A DNA stretch of 64,000 nucleotides from Gloeocapsopsis dulcis. GTDB lineage: Bacteria; Cyanobacteriota; Cyanobacteriia; Cyanobacteriales; Chroococcidiopsidaceae. Within the stretch, counting starts at the first letter, position 1. Every line of letters begins with the position of its first letter. The stretch is from the NCBI RefSeq assembly GCF_032163395.1, contig NZ_CP119968.1:2878001-2942000 (forward strand), in the 5' to 3' direction. The position numbers were made by a program, and so were the translations under genes. Positions 47,076-54,630 of the stretch are shown here, piece after piece. The notes beneath the pieces are model-generated. The model was not told the origin of the DNA. It saw only the letters and a program-made list of their open reading frames with translations, and searched no databases.

Positions 47076-47804
47076 TTGGAAAGTCATAAAGAAAAAATTT
47101 TGGTAGTGGATGACGAAGCAAGCATACGTCGTATTTTGGAAACTCGACTGTCCATGATTGGATATGACGTTGTTACAGCAGCTGATGGGGAAGAAGCATT
47201 AGACACATTTCGCAAAGCGCAACCCGACTTAGTTGTTCTTGATGTCATGATGCCCAAGTTAGATGGCTATGGAGTTTGCCAAGAGCTGCGTAAGGAATCA
47301 GACGTCCCCATTATTATGCTAACAGCCCTAGGAGATGTTGCAGATCGCATCACTGGGCTAGAGTTAGGTGCAGATGATTATGTCGTCAAACCGTTTTCTC
47401 CTAAAGAACTTGAAGCGAGAATTCGTTCTGTATTGCGGCGAGTAGATAAAACAGGTGTGACAGGAATTCCGAGTTCTGGTGTCATTCACGTCGGGCAACT
47501 GCGGATTGACACAAACAAGCGACAAGTTTACAAGGGAGATGAACGAATTCGCTTAACGGGCATGGAATTTAGCTTGCTTGAGTTACTTGTGAGCCGTTCG
47601 GGAGAAGCTTTTTCTCGGTCAGAAATTTTACAAGAAGTTTGGGGTTACACACCGGAAAGACACGTAGATACGCGTGTGGTAGACGTTCATATTTCCCGCT
47701 TACGAGCTAAATTAGAAGACGATCCGAGCAATCCAGAACTTATTCTCACCGCTAGAGGTACAGGATATCTTTTTCAACGCATCATTGAACCAGGAGAGGA
47801 GTGA
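47076..47804 (+). CDS. rpaB: Response regulator RpaB (Ycf27)
   Basis: RpaB is the essential OmpR-type regulator that binds HLR1 sites and controls high-light, photosystem and cell-cycle genes. The 242-residue product has a receiver with VVDDEASIRRIL, Asp in VVLDVMMPKLDGYGV and Lys in VVKPFSPKEL, followed by a winged-helix domain (EFSLLELLVSRSGEAFSRSE, RVVDVHISRLRAKLED, GTGYLFQRI). The start is TTG, 11 bases after AAGGAG; it matches the known N-terminus of RpaB. Its cognate kinase NblS is encoded 7 kb downstream on the opposite strand. Confidence 0.93.
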   Translation: MESHKEKILVVDDEASIRRILETRLSMIGYDVVTAADGEEALDTFRKAQPDLVVLDVMMPKLDGYGVCQELRKESDVPIIMLTALGDVADRITGLELGADDYVVKPFSPKELEARIRSVLRRVDKTGVTGIPSSGVIHVGQLRIDTNKRQVYKGDERIRLTGMEFSLLELLVSRSGEAFSRSEILQEVWGYTPERHVDTRVVDVHISRLRAKLEDDPSNPELILTARGTGYLFQRIIEPGEE

Positions 47805-47833
47805 GGGAAAAACTTATTACTAATAGCTAGTTT

Positions 47834-48499
47834 ATGGCTAAGTCAGACCAAAATCAATTCTTCCGGTTGCTACCAATCATTGTTGGTGGGTTGGGAGGAA
47901 CATTATTATTAATTAACCGTTTACTGACGCCAGAGTTGAATGGTTCACAGGCACGCGCAGATGCGCTAGGGATAATTTTAAGTGCTGTATTAATTCTAAC
48001 TGGTTTACTGTGGCAGCAAATTACGCCGCGATCGCCTGAGACGGTGGTTTTAATTGGTCAAGAAGGGTTTGAAATGGCACAATTGCCAGAAATAGTAGCA
48101 ACAGAACTAGCTTGGGCATCGCACTTGCTATTAACAAATACGGCAACGCGATCACTCATCGTCTTCTACCAAGGAAAAGTATTATTGCGGCGCGGAATTT
48201 TGGGTAAAAAATCAGAAGTCACCCCAGGAGCAATCTTACAAAGAGTGCTGGAAAAGCACAAACCTGTTTACCTAGTCGATTTAAAAATATATCCAGGAAA
48301 AATTGAGTTTGACTATTTGCCAGAGAATACTCAAGGTGTAATCGTACAACCAATAGGTCAAGAAGGAGCTTTAGTTTTAGCGGCTAATGCGCCTCGTAGT
48401 TATACTAAACAAGACGAAAGCTGGATTGCTGGAATTGCAAATAAGTTAAGTGTCACTTTAAAGAACAACATCAACCACACCGCTGCTGTCTCTGGATGA
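47834..48499 (+). CDS. CCB-type complex C (cytochrome b6f) cofactor assembly protein
   Basis: The 221-residue membrane protein has two N-terminal helices (LLPIIVGGLGGTLLLINRLL; ALGIILSAVLILTGLLW) and a soluble domain (TRSLIVFYQGKVLLRRGIL, GVIVQPIGQEGALVLAANAPRSY). It matches the CCB2/CCB4 family, which in plants attaches haem c(i) covalently to cytochrome b6. It begins 29 bases after rpaB, with DUF456 only 3 bases after it. Confidence 0.8.
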   Translation: MAKSDQNQFFRLLPIIVGGLGGTLLLINRLLTPELNGSQARADALGIILSAVLILTGLLWQQITPRSPETVVLIGQEGFEMAQLPEIVATELAWASHLLLTNTATRSLIVFYQGKVLLRRGILGKKSEVTPGAILQRVLEKHKPVYLVDLKIYPGKIEFDYLPENTQGVIVQPIGQEGALVLAANAPRSYTKQDESWIAGIANKLSVTLKNNINHTAAVSG

Positions 48500-48502
48500 A
48501 TT

Positions 48503-49024
48503 ATGTTAATTCTGTACTGGGTGTTAATCGCTTTGATGCTTGTTGGCGTCATCGGGGCTGTGGTTCCAGGAATTCCTGGAACCAGTTTAATTTTGATGGC
48601 AATTATTATTTGGGGAGTTGTGCAAGGCTCCTTAAGTAGCATTATTCTACCACTCGGCGTGGCGATCGCTGTGCTGCTTGCGAGTATTGGAATTGAGTTT
48701 TTAGCAAGTTATTGGGGGGCAAAACGCGCAGGTGCAAGCAAATGGGGGCAAATAGGTGCAATTGTTGGTTTAATTTTAGGTTTTTTAGGCTTGCTACCAA
48801 CTTTGCCTTTCGGCGGACCTTTACTTGGTATTCTAGTAGGACCTTTACTCGGCGCGATTATGGGTGAATATCTCTACCAACGTAATTGGCGACTAGCTGT
48901 TAAAGCTGGAGTAGGAATTGTTGTCGGTTCTTTGATAGGAAACTTAATTCAAGGGGCATTAGCAATTGTTACTTTAAGTGTTTTTGTATTGACAACTTGG
49001 TCACAAATTGCTGGAGTCTATTAG
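48503..49024 (+). CDS. DUF456 family membrane protein
   Basis: This 173-residue protein has four to five hydrophobic helices. The family pattern GAVVPGIPGTSLILMAIIIWG, with WGAKRAGASKWGQIGAIVGLILG and GPLLGAIMGEYLYQ, is DUF456. The function is unknown. It starts 3 bases after the CCB-type gene, so the two are translationally linked. Confidence 0.85.
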   Translation: MLILYWVLIALMLVGVIGAVVPGIPGTSLILMAIIIWGVVQGSLSSIILPLGVAIAVLLASIGIEFLASYWGAKRAGASKWGQIGAIVGLILGFLGLLPTLPFGGPLLGILVGPLLGAIMGEYLYQRNWRLAVKAGVGIVVGSLIGNLIQGALAIVTLSVFVLTTWSQIAGVY

Positions 49025-49138
49025 TTTTTAAGGCTGCTTGTTGTTTTCTTAATTTAACTTCAACAGCAACAAGTCACTCGCTATAGTCGAAGACTGAGCG
49101 CAGGGATGAATTGCCGACCAAAACTTTGCTCCAAAAGA

Positions 49139-50527
49139 GTTTACCACAAGTAGAGAACTATGGTAGACTACTTTGATGTTGACACTGAACTACACCTACC
49201 GAATTTATCCAGACCTCGAACAATAAGTCCTTCTAGACGAATGGCTAGAAACTTGTCGATTATCCTACAACTATGCGTTGCGGGAGCGAAAAGACTGGAT
49301 AGCTGCGAGAAAGTGTCTGATAGATCGGTGTAGCCTGGAGTCGGAATATATCATGAGCGCTGATTATCCTTTCCCTGGATATCATCAGCAACAAAACAAC
49401 CTTCCCAAGGCGAAGAAGTTATTTCCTCGGCTCGCCTCCGTACCTTCTCAGGTGTTGCAAACCAATATTAGAAGACTGCATGATGCTTGGGACTTCTTTC
49501 GAGAAAGGGGTTATGGATTTCCGTGCTGGAAAAAGTACGGACAAATGAAGTCAATACTTTTTCCTCAATTCAAAACCAACCCGATGACTGGATGGCAGAT
49601 AAGTTTACTGAAATTGGGTAAGGTGCAAATAAACTTGGATCGACCCATACCCGATGGCTTTACCACAAACAGGTACGCATTGTCAAAAAGGCAATGGGGT
49701 GGTTTGCGGTTGTTTTTATATCTTCAGATGTAGAGATACCACAGACATCACCTTATGGTCATTGTATTGGTGTTGATGTCGGCTTACTCAACTACTTAGC
49801 AACTAGTGATGGCTTTATTGAGCCAGGACGCAAGTTTTTCAAAGCCGAACACCGTCGGCTGAAAGTGCTACAACGTCGGTTAGCAAAAAAAGTAAAACGT
49901 TCGGCTAACTATGAAAAAGCCAGAATAAAAGTAGAAAAGCTTCACAATCACATTCATTTCAAACGCAAGGATTACCAGTTCAAACTCGCCCATAAACTAT
50001 GCGATATGGCTGATTCTATATTCGTTGAGGATATAGATTTTCGGACTATGGCAAAAGGTTTCTTGGGCAAGCAGACGATTGATGCAGCATTTGGACAGTT
50101 TCGCTCCCTACTCAAATACGTTGGTTGGCGGCGAGGCAAATTCGTTGCCGAAGTTGACCACAAAGGCTCAAGTCAGATCTGCCCCAACTGTAGGATTGAA
50201 GTACGCAAAGAATTAGGGGATAGAATACATTATTGCCCTGAATGTCATTACGAAACTGACCGCGATATCGCCTCAGCCCAAGAACTGTGTAATCGAGGAA
50301 TAGAAAAGCTAGTGTGTGCCGAATCCGTTCGGCACTCAAAGCTGCGTACGTATCCAGGGACTCTGGAAAAGCAAGAAATTGGCTCTCAAGTCGTACTGTC
50401 GGGGGCGATGAGCCTAGATAAGTGGCGCAGGGGAGCAATGCCTACTAGTGATAGTAGGAAGCCCACACTATACCAGGGAGAGTTAGTGTTGGGAGAATGT
50501 CACACAAATATCGAACGACCAGAATAA
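49139..50527 (+). mobile_element. Decayed IS200/IS605-type element with tnpB only
   Basis: The element has no tnpA and holds only a broken tnpB. A subterminal hairpin lies just before the gene: GTTTACCA (49139-49146) pairs with TGGTAGAC (49161-49168), one G-U, with an inner AGT/ACT. Hairpins of this kind mark the left end in this family. The right end was not identified and may lie within or beyond the 3' end of the subtilase gene, which overlaps tnpB by 28 bases. Confidence 0.65.
49176..50527 (+). pseudogene. tnpB: TnpB (OrfB) nuclease, interrupted by a stop and a frameshift
   Basis: TnpB is the RNA-guided nuclease of IS605-type elements and an ancestor of Cas12. Two lesions are seen. A TAA at 49224-49226 lies after LNYTYRIYPDLEQ where Gln is expected (CAA to TAA). 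A 1-base deletion in the A-run near 49666 shifts the frame, turning an expected KQVRIVKKA into RYALSKRQ. After that the RuvC parts are intact: Asp in GVDVGLLNYLATS, Glu in FVEDIDFRTMAKG, Asp in TDRDIASAQ, and the zinc finger CPNC/CPEC. A guide RNA could overlap the 3' end. As it stands, full-length TnpB cannot be made. Confidence 0.85.
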
Positions 50528-52485
50528 AGACTAGCTAAGTCAGAACTACGTTGTAGTGCTGATGCGCGACGCACCGCAGCGTCAGCATTGACTAATCCAT
50601 AACCAAAACTATTATCTCTACCAGGTGTTCCTAAATCCATAGCTGTGTCTGTCAAGATTTGACGTACTTGTCCTCCTGTCAGGTTGGAATTAACACTCCA
50701 TACTAAAGAAGCAATTCCAGCCATGTTGGGATTAGCGGCAGATGTTCCTCCAAAAAAGCGCATACTGCCGAACTTATCCATTGCTGGAGAATCTGTCGCT
50801 GCCATGAGTGTCAAATTAGAACCACGATTAGAGTAACTAGCAATGTTGACAGAGGTAGCATTTGTCAAACCATTAATTTTTGTCGTAGCACTTGTGTTCC
50901 GGAGTGCTCCAACAGAAATCATATTATCATGCGTTGTTTCCAATTGAGCAACGCCACTCACACTAGTTAAGTAATTAGAATCAGAAAGATTGCCACCAGG
51001 ACCACCATTACCCGCTGCAATAGCAAATATAGCAATATCAGAGTTGTCTCGAATTAATTGTTCAAGTTGCTCTCGCGTACCACCACTACTAAACCAATTA
51101 CCTTGGATTCCACCTTGGAAAACAACTCGTTGATTTCTAGCTCGTGCGTAGTTAATCGTATCTCTAATTGCTTGCTGTAGAGACACGCCTCTATATACAT
51201 CGTTCACATACACGCTGCTGTTCCAGTTAATTCCTGAGATACCAGAGGAATTATTAGCAGTTGAAGACATGATACTAATCGCAGAATGTCCATGTCCGTA
51301 ATTATTAAAGTTGTCATCATCACTAGGATCAGTAATTAAGCGATTTGTTGCAATATCAACAATATCTCCACTAGCGCCAGCTGCTGTCAAAATCCCTGTA
51401 TCTAGAGAAGCTAATAAGACGTTGCTGACTCCTTGAGTAAAGCGCCAGGCACTACCTACGTCAGAGATGTGTAGGTTCCATTGAGAGCCAAAAAAGGTGT
51501 CGTTAGTGCGTACTTGCAGTTCAAAAATTGAGGAATCCGAAAAGCGCAGTCTCTCAATGCCTTGTAAGTAAATTTCTCGACCATCAGCAAGATTTATATA
51601 ATCAAAAGCTGTACCTCCAAAAATTGCTTGGTTAGTAGTTGAGCCAGACAAAGGATTAAAAGCCGCAAGGCTTATGCCATTAATACTTGTGATGTTAGAG
51701 GGAAAGATTCCAGACAGATTTAATGTGTCTGTACCACCTCGTCCCATAATGACTGCACCTGTCCCCAATTCTGGTGTATAGTCTATGGTTTCACCCGTAA
51801 AAGTGCCATTAAGCCGATTCCAAGACAGTACATTCATCGCTTGAGAAGCAGAAGAAAACTCTTGATCATTAGTAGTGCGAACAACTGCACGCAGTTGATA
51901 GCTTCCTCCAGTGAAATTGGCAAAGCTGGCAAGGTTAATTAACTCATTAGACAAGTTAGCTTCGTTCCAAGATCCTAGAGTTGATACAACGCGATCGCTT
52001 AGAAGCGCTTCTAAGCGTACATTTGATAAAGAGACTGCGTTTGCTAAGTTGTAGCTAAGGCGTAAAGCTCCACTTTCAAAGACACTAGTTGAAGTATTAT
52101 CTCCAGAAGCATCAAATACACTAAAGTTGGTAAAGATAGGATTAATGCTTGTAGTACTTAGTGGATTGCTACTATCATTCGCTGAGTATGCAGCATACAG
52201 GTAATTCTCAAATACTGAGTGCGTGCTTTCTTGACCTTCCTGACTTACATCGATCTGAGTCAATAAATCATTATTTTGAAAAGTGCTTATATGAGTTGAA
52301 TTGGTGGATTCAGTAATATTTAATACTTCATTAGAACTACTCGACCTGTTGTTCGTGCGCGTCAATGGCTCAGTAAGTTCTGAAGTAATATTGGGCGATA
52401 TTACTGATAAATTTTGTCCTGAAGTTAGAGAATTATTATAGGTATTTGGATCAAAGCTTTCTAGTAGCTTTAAATTATACGACAT
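50500..52485 (-). CDS. Subtilisin-like (S8) serine protease
   Basis: A 661-residue protease. Residues 1-340 are a Ser/Asn/Thr-rich lead with a possible beta-sandwich (residues 135-330). The S8 domain follows, with Asp362 (SLDTGI), His398 (GHGHSAIS), the oxyanion Asn in AIAAGNGGPGG and Ser582 in GGTSAANPNMAG. The usual serine motif is GTSMAAPHVAG, so the Met and the His after Pro are changed. No standard signal peptide is visible. The C-terminus overlaps the tnpB 3' end by 28 bases, so the original tail could have been lost. Expected to be secreted; the substrate is unknown. Confidence 0.85.
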   Translation of the reverse strand: MSYNLKLLESFDPNTYNNSLTSGQNLSVISPNITSELTEPLTRTNNRSSSSNEVLNITESTNSTHISTFQNNDLLTQIDVSQEGQESTHSVFENYLYAAYSANDSSNPLSTTSINPIFTNFSVFDASGDNTSTSVFESGALRLSYNLANAVSLSNVRLEALLSDRVVSTLGSWNEANLSNELINLASFANFTGGSYQLRAVVRTTNDQEFSSASQAMNVLSWNRLNGTFTGETIDYTPELGTGAVIMGRGGTDTLNLSGIFPSNITSINGISLAAFNPLSGSTTNQAIFGGTAFDYINLADGREIYLQGIERLRFSDSSIFELQVRTNDTFFGSQWNLHISDVGSAWRFTQGVSNVLLASLDTGILTAAGASGDIVDIATNRLITDPSDDDNFNNYGHGHSAISIMSSTANNSSGISGINWNSSVYVNDVYRGVSLQQAIRDTINYARARNQRVVFQGGIQGNWFSSGGTREQLEQLIRDNSDIAIFAIAAGNGGPGGNLSDSNYLTSVSGVAQLETTHDNMISVGALRNTSATTKINGLTNATSVNIASYSNRGSNLTLMAATDSPAMDKFGSMRFFGGTSAANPNMAGIASLVWSVNSNLTGGQVRQILTDTAMDLGTPGRDNSFGYGLVNADAAVRRASALQRSSDLASLYSGRSIFV

Positions 52486-52902
52486 TTTCTATTTTTTCAG
52501 ATAGGTAGAACAATATTTCTCAAGTTTCTTAAAAATTGAGATAACCATATAACAGACTTTTTACTGTCTGCTTTATGAATGTAAAATTGGCAGCATCAAA
52601 CTCTTGTAGGCTCGACCAATGAGTTTAAAGACTCTTTAAGATCAGCCCGCTCAACAAGGAGATTTTATTGAAGCTTATACATATAATTAATAGTAATTTA
52701 ACAAGCTTTTTGCAGATAAAAATAAAAAAATATTGTTTTTTTGTATGAATTATTTAAAGATTTGATTAAGAAAAGAACTTTAAAAAAGAAGTAATCTATA
52801 TTAAGTAGTAGAAATAGGATGGAATAATTTTAACTAAAATCATACTCACCCCACCTCCGTGGACTTACTGATAAAGCTCAAACTTAAGAGTTTGTACGCC
52901 AC
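52486..52902. other. AT-rich intergenic region upstream of the subtilase, up to the IS1 end
   Basis: The 417-base region is very AT-rich and probably holds the subtilase promoter. No gene was seen. CAAACT-TAAG-AGTTTG (52879-52894) is a small hairpin beside the IS1 target site. CTTACTGA at 52864-52871 has its inverse, TCAGTAAG, at 53707-53714 on the other side of the IS. Confidence 0.35.
52894..52902. repeat. IS1 target-site duplication, left copy
   Basis: GTACGCCAC directly precedes the left inverted repeat and is repeated exactly at 53675-53683. Nine bases is the usual duplication length for IS1. Confidence 0.9.
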
Positions 52903-53674
52903 GGTAGTGCTCAAGATGTAATGATGGAGAAGTAGAACTCTTGCTGATTTTTTTCTCTCATGCCTGCCTGCCCCATTTGTGCATCTTCTCAAACAGTCAA
53001 AAATGGTCGAATTCACAACGGTAAACAACGGTTCAAATGTCATGAATGCGGTCGGCAATTCGTAGAACATCCCCAAAAGAAGGTGATAGACCAAAACACA
53101 CGGGAGTGGATTGACCGATTGCTGTTGGAGCGGATTTCCCTTGCTGGAATTGCTCGTGTAGCGCAGGTGTCTGAGCAATGGCTGCAAAGCTACGTTAATC
53201 AGAAATATGCTCAGGTGCCTCGGCAAGTGCAGGTGACACCCAAAAAAGGGGTGCTAACGATTCAGTGTGATGAGTTGTGGTCATTTGTAGACCACAAAGG
53301 CAACAAACAATGGGTTTGGTTAGCTCTGGATGCAGACACGCGTGAAATTGTTGGCGTTTACATTGGTACACGAGACGAAACGGCAGCTCGTCAATTGTGA
53401 AATTCTTTGCCCCCAGTCTACCGTCAATGTGCAGTTGCTTACACCGATTTTTGGGCAGCCTACGCAGCAGTTTTACCGAATAAGCGGCATCGTGCAGTCG
53501 GCAAAGAGACGGGCAAGACCAGTTATGTTGAGCGCTTCAACAACACGCTCAGGCAACGGGTGTCTCGATTGGTGCGAAAAACCTTGTCCTTTTCTAGGTC
53601 ATTGGAGAATCATATTGGGGCTATTTGGTATTTTGTGCATTACTACAATGCATCATTACTTGTTTAGCACTACC
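52903..53674 (+). mobile_element. IS1-family insertion sequence, complete ends
   Basis: A 772-bp element, the normal size for IS1. The ends are 24-bp inverted repeats with 20 matches (52903-52926, GGTAGTGCTCAAGATG...; 53651-53674). A perfect 9-bp direct repeat GTACGCCAC flanks it. One transposase reading frame fills it and is cut by a TGA. The intact ends and duplication suggest fairly recent insertion. It sits between the subtilase and the alpha/beta hydrolase, in non-coding DNA. Confidence 0.92.
52960..53667 (+). pseudogene. IS1-family transposase with an internal TGA stop
   Basis: The frame encodes an N-terminal zinc finger (CPICASSQTVKNG...FKCHECG), a helix-turn-helix (LAGIARVAQVSEQWLQSYV) and the DDE catalytic domain (Asp in CDELWSFV, Asp in YTDFWAAY, Glu in YVERFNNTLRQR). 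A TGA at 53398-53400 falls in RQL-stop-NSLPPVY, where Trp (TGG) is expected. Everything after it stays in the same frame. The protein would lose two of the three catalytic residues. A single point mutation is the likeliest cause; natural readthrough is less likely. Confidence 0.88.
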
Positions 53675-53683
53675 GTACGCCAC
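53675..53683. repeat. IS1 target-site duplication, right copy
   Basis: GTACGCCAC follows the right inverted repeat directly and matches the left copy at 52894-52902 in all nine positions. Confidence 0.9.
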
Positions 53684-53767
53684 ACTTCATTGAGGTAGTC
53701 CCGACTTCAGTAAGAGAATATGTGCAGTAGAACTCAAAAGTTGCAGGTTTAACAACGGCTGGACACA

Positions 53768-54610
53768 TCAAGTGGTACGACGTAAAAACAATTGTAGGAA
53801 ATCGCCAACTTTTTCTGACCAATGTTCTTGGGGATAGTGTCCTGCTTCAGGTATTTGAATAAGTTCGACATTGTTGAAAGACTCGACAGCATTTTGGACA
53901 TCAGTTATCGAAAGCCAAGGATCTTTTGTTCCCCAGATAACCATCGTTGGTTGTTGCCATTGTTGTAAGCCTGATGCAATTTCTGCGAGTGATGATTGAA
54001 GTTGAAGATTGCGTACAGTCGCTAAAAGCGATCGCCCAGCAGCAGAACTTGTCAAAAAAGGTTTGCGGTAAACGTTGAGATCTTTCTCGCCAATTTGATA
54101 GCGACTACCACCTTCTAAAGTACGGTCAACTAAAAGCGGGTCTTGGGTTAGCATATCACCCATAAAAAGAAGTCCTAATTGCTTCAACTTCCACGGTAGT
54201 TTGGCACTTAGAGAAATGGGTGCATTTAAGATTGCCAAGCGTTCAATTTGCTGAGGATGGCGTAAGGCGTATTGCAAACCGACAGAACCTAGAAAGCCTT
54301 GTACAACTAGGGAAAAGCGCGAAATTTCCAACGCTTCAATAAGTTCGGCGAAAGCAGTCAGAAAAGCATCTGGGGTGTAGGCAAAATCACGCCGATCGGG
54401 CTTAGCAGAAAAGCCAAACCCAATCCAATCAGGAGCGATCGCGCGAAAACCTTTTTCTGCCAGAGTAGGCATGATTGCCGTCCAGCTGTAGCTTTGGGCA
54501 GGAATACCATGCAATAAAAGCACTGGTGGCTTATCTAGACTCTTACTCGGCTTAGTTTCTCGATAAAACCATTCTAGAGAGCCTACTTTAATTTGATTTT
54601 CAGTATTCAC
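53768..54610 (-). CDS. Alpha/beta hydrolase lacking the usual nucleophile
   Basis: A 280-residue alpha/beta-hydrolase fold protein. The oxyanion motif HGIPAQSYSW, the acid (WGTKDPWLS) and the histidine (EAGHYPQEHW) are present. The nucleophile elbow reads VVQGFLGSVGL, where relatives have a Ser or Asp (for example VVQDWGG or GHSLGG), so no nucleophile is visible. It may be non-hydrolytic, or use another residue. The start is GTG. It follows nblS by 20 bases and is the last gene of the minus-strand train, 93 bases from the IS1 end. Confidence 0.82.
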   Translation of the reverse strand: MNTENQIKVGSLEWFYRETKPSKSLDKPPVLLLHGIPAQSYSWTAIMPTLAEKGFRAIAPDWIGFGFSAKPDRRDFAYTPDAFLTAFAELIEALEISRFSLVVQGFLGSVGLQYALRHPQQIERLAILNAPISLSAKLPWKLKQLGLLFMGDMLTQDPLLVDRTLEGGSRYQIGEKDLNVYRKPFLTSSAAGRSLLATVRNLQLQSSLAEIASGLQQWQQPTMVIWGTKDPWLSITDVQNAVESFNNVELIQIPEAGHYPQEHWSEKVGDFLQLFLRRTT

Positions 54611-54630
54611 CGTGCCTAACCCTCGCTACG

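Noticed and set aside
53020-53060. GGTTCAAATG as a tRNA T-arm
   Set aside because: It lies in the IS1 transposase zinc-finger coding region and no acceptor or anticodon stem can be built around it.
53398-53400. TGA in the IS1 transposase as a recoded codon
   Set aside because: Trp is expected there and no selenocysteine-type stem or tRNA evidence is seen. A TGG to TGA point change is simpler.
53330-53698. Second frame across the IS1 stop, as in IS1 InsA/InsB frameshifting
   Set aside because: The DDE residues after the TGA are in the original frame, not in this one, so programmed frameshifting does not restore the protein.
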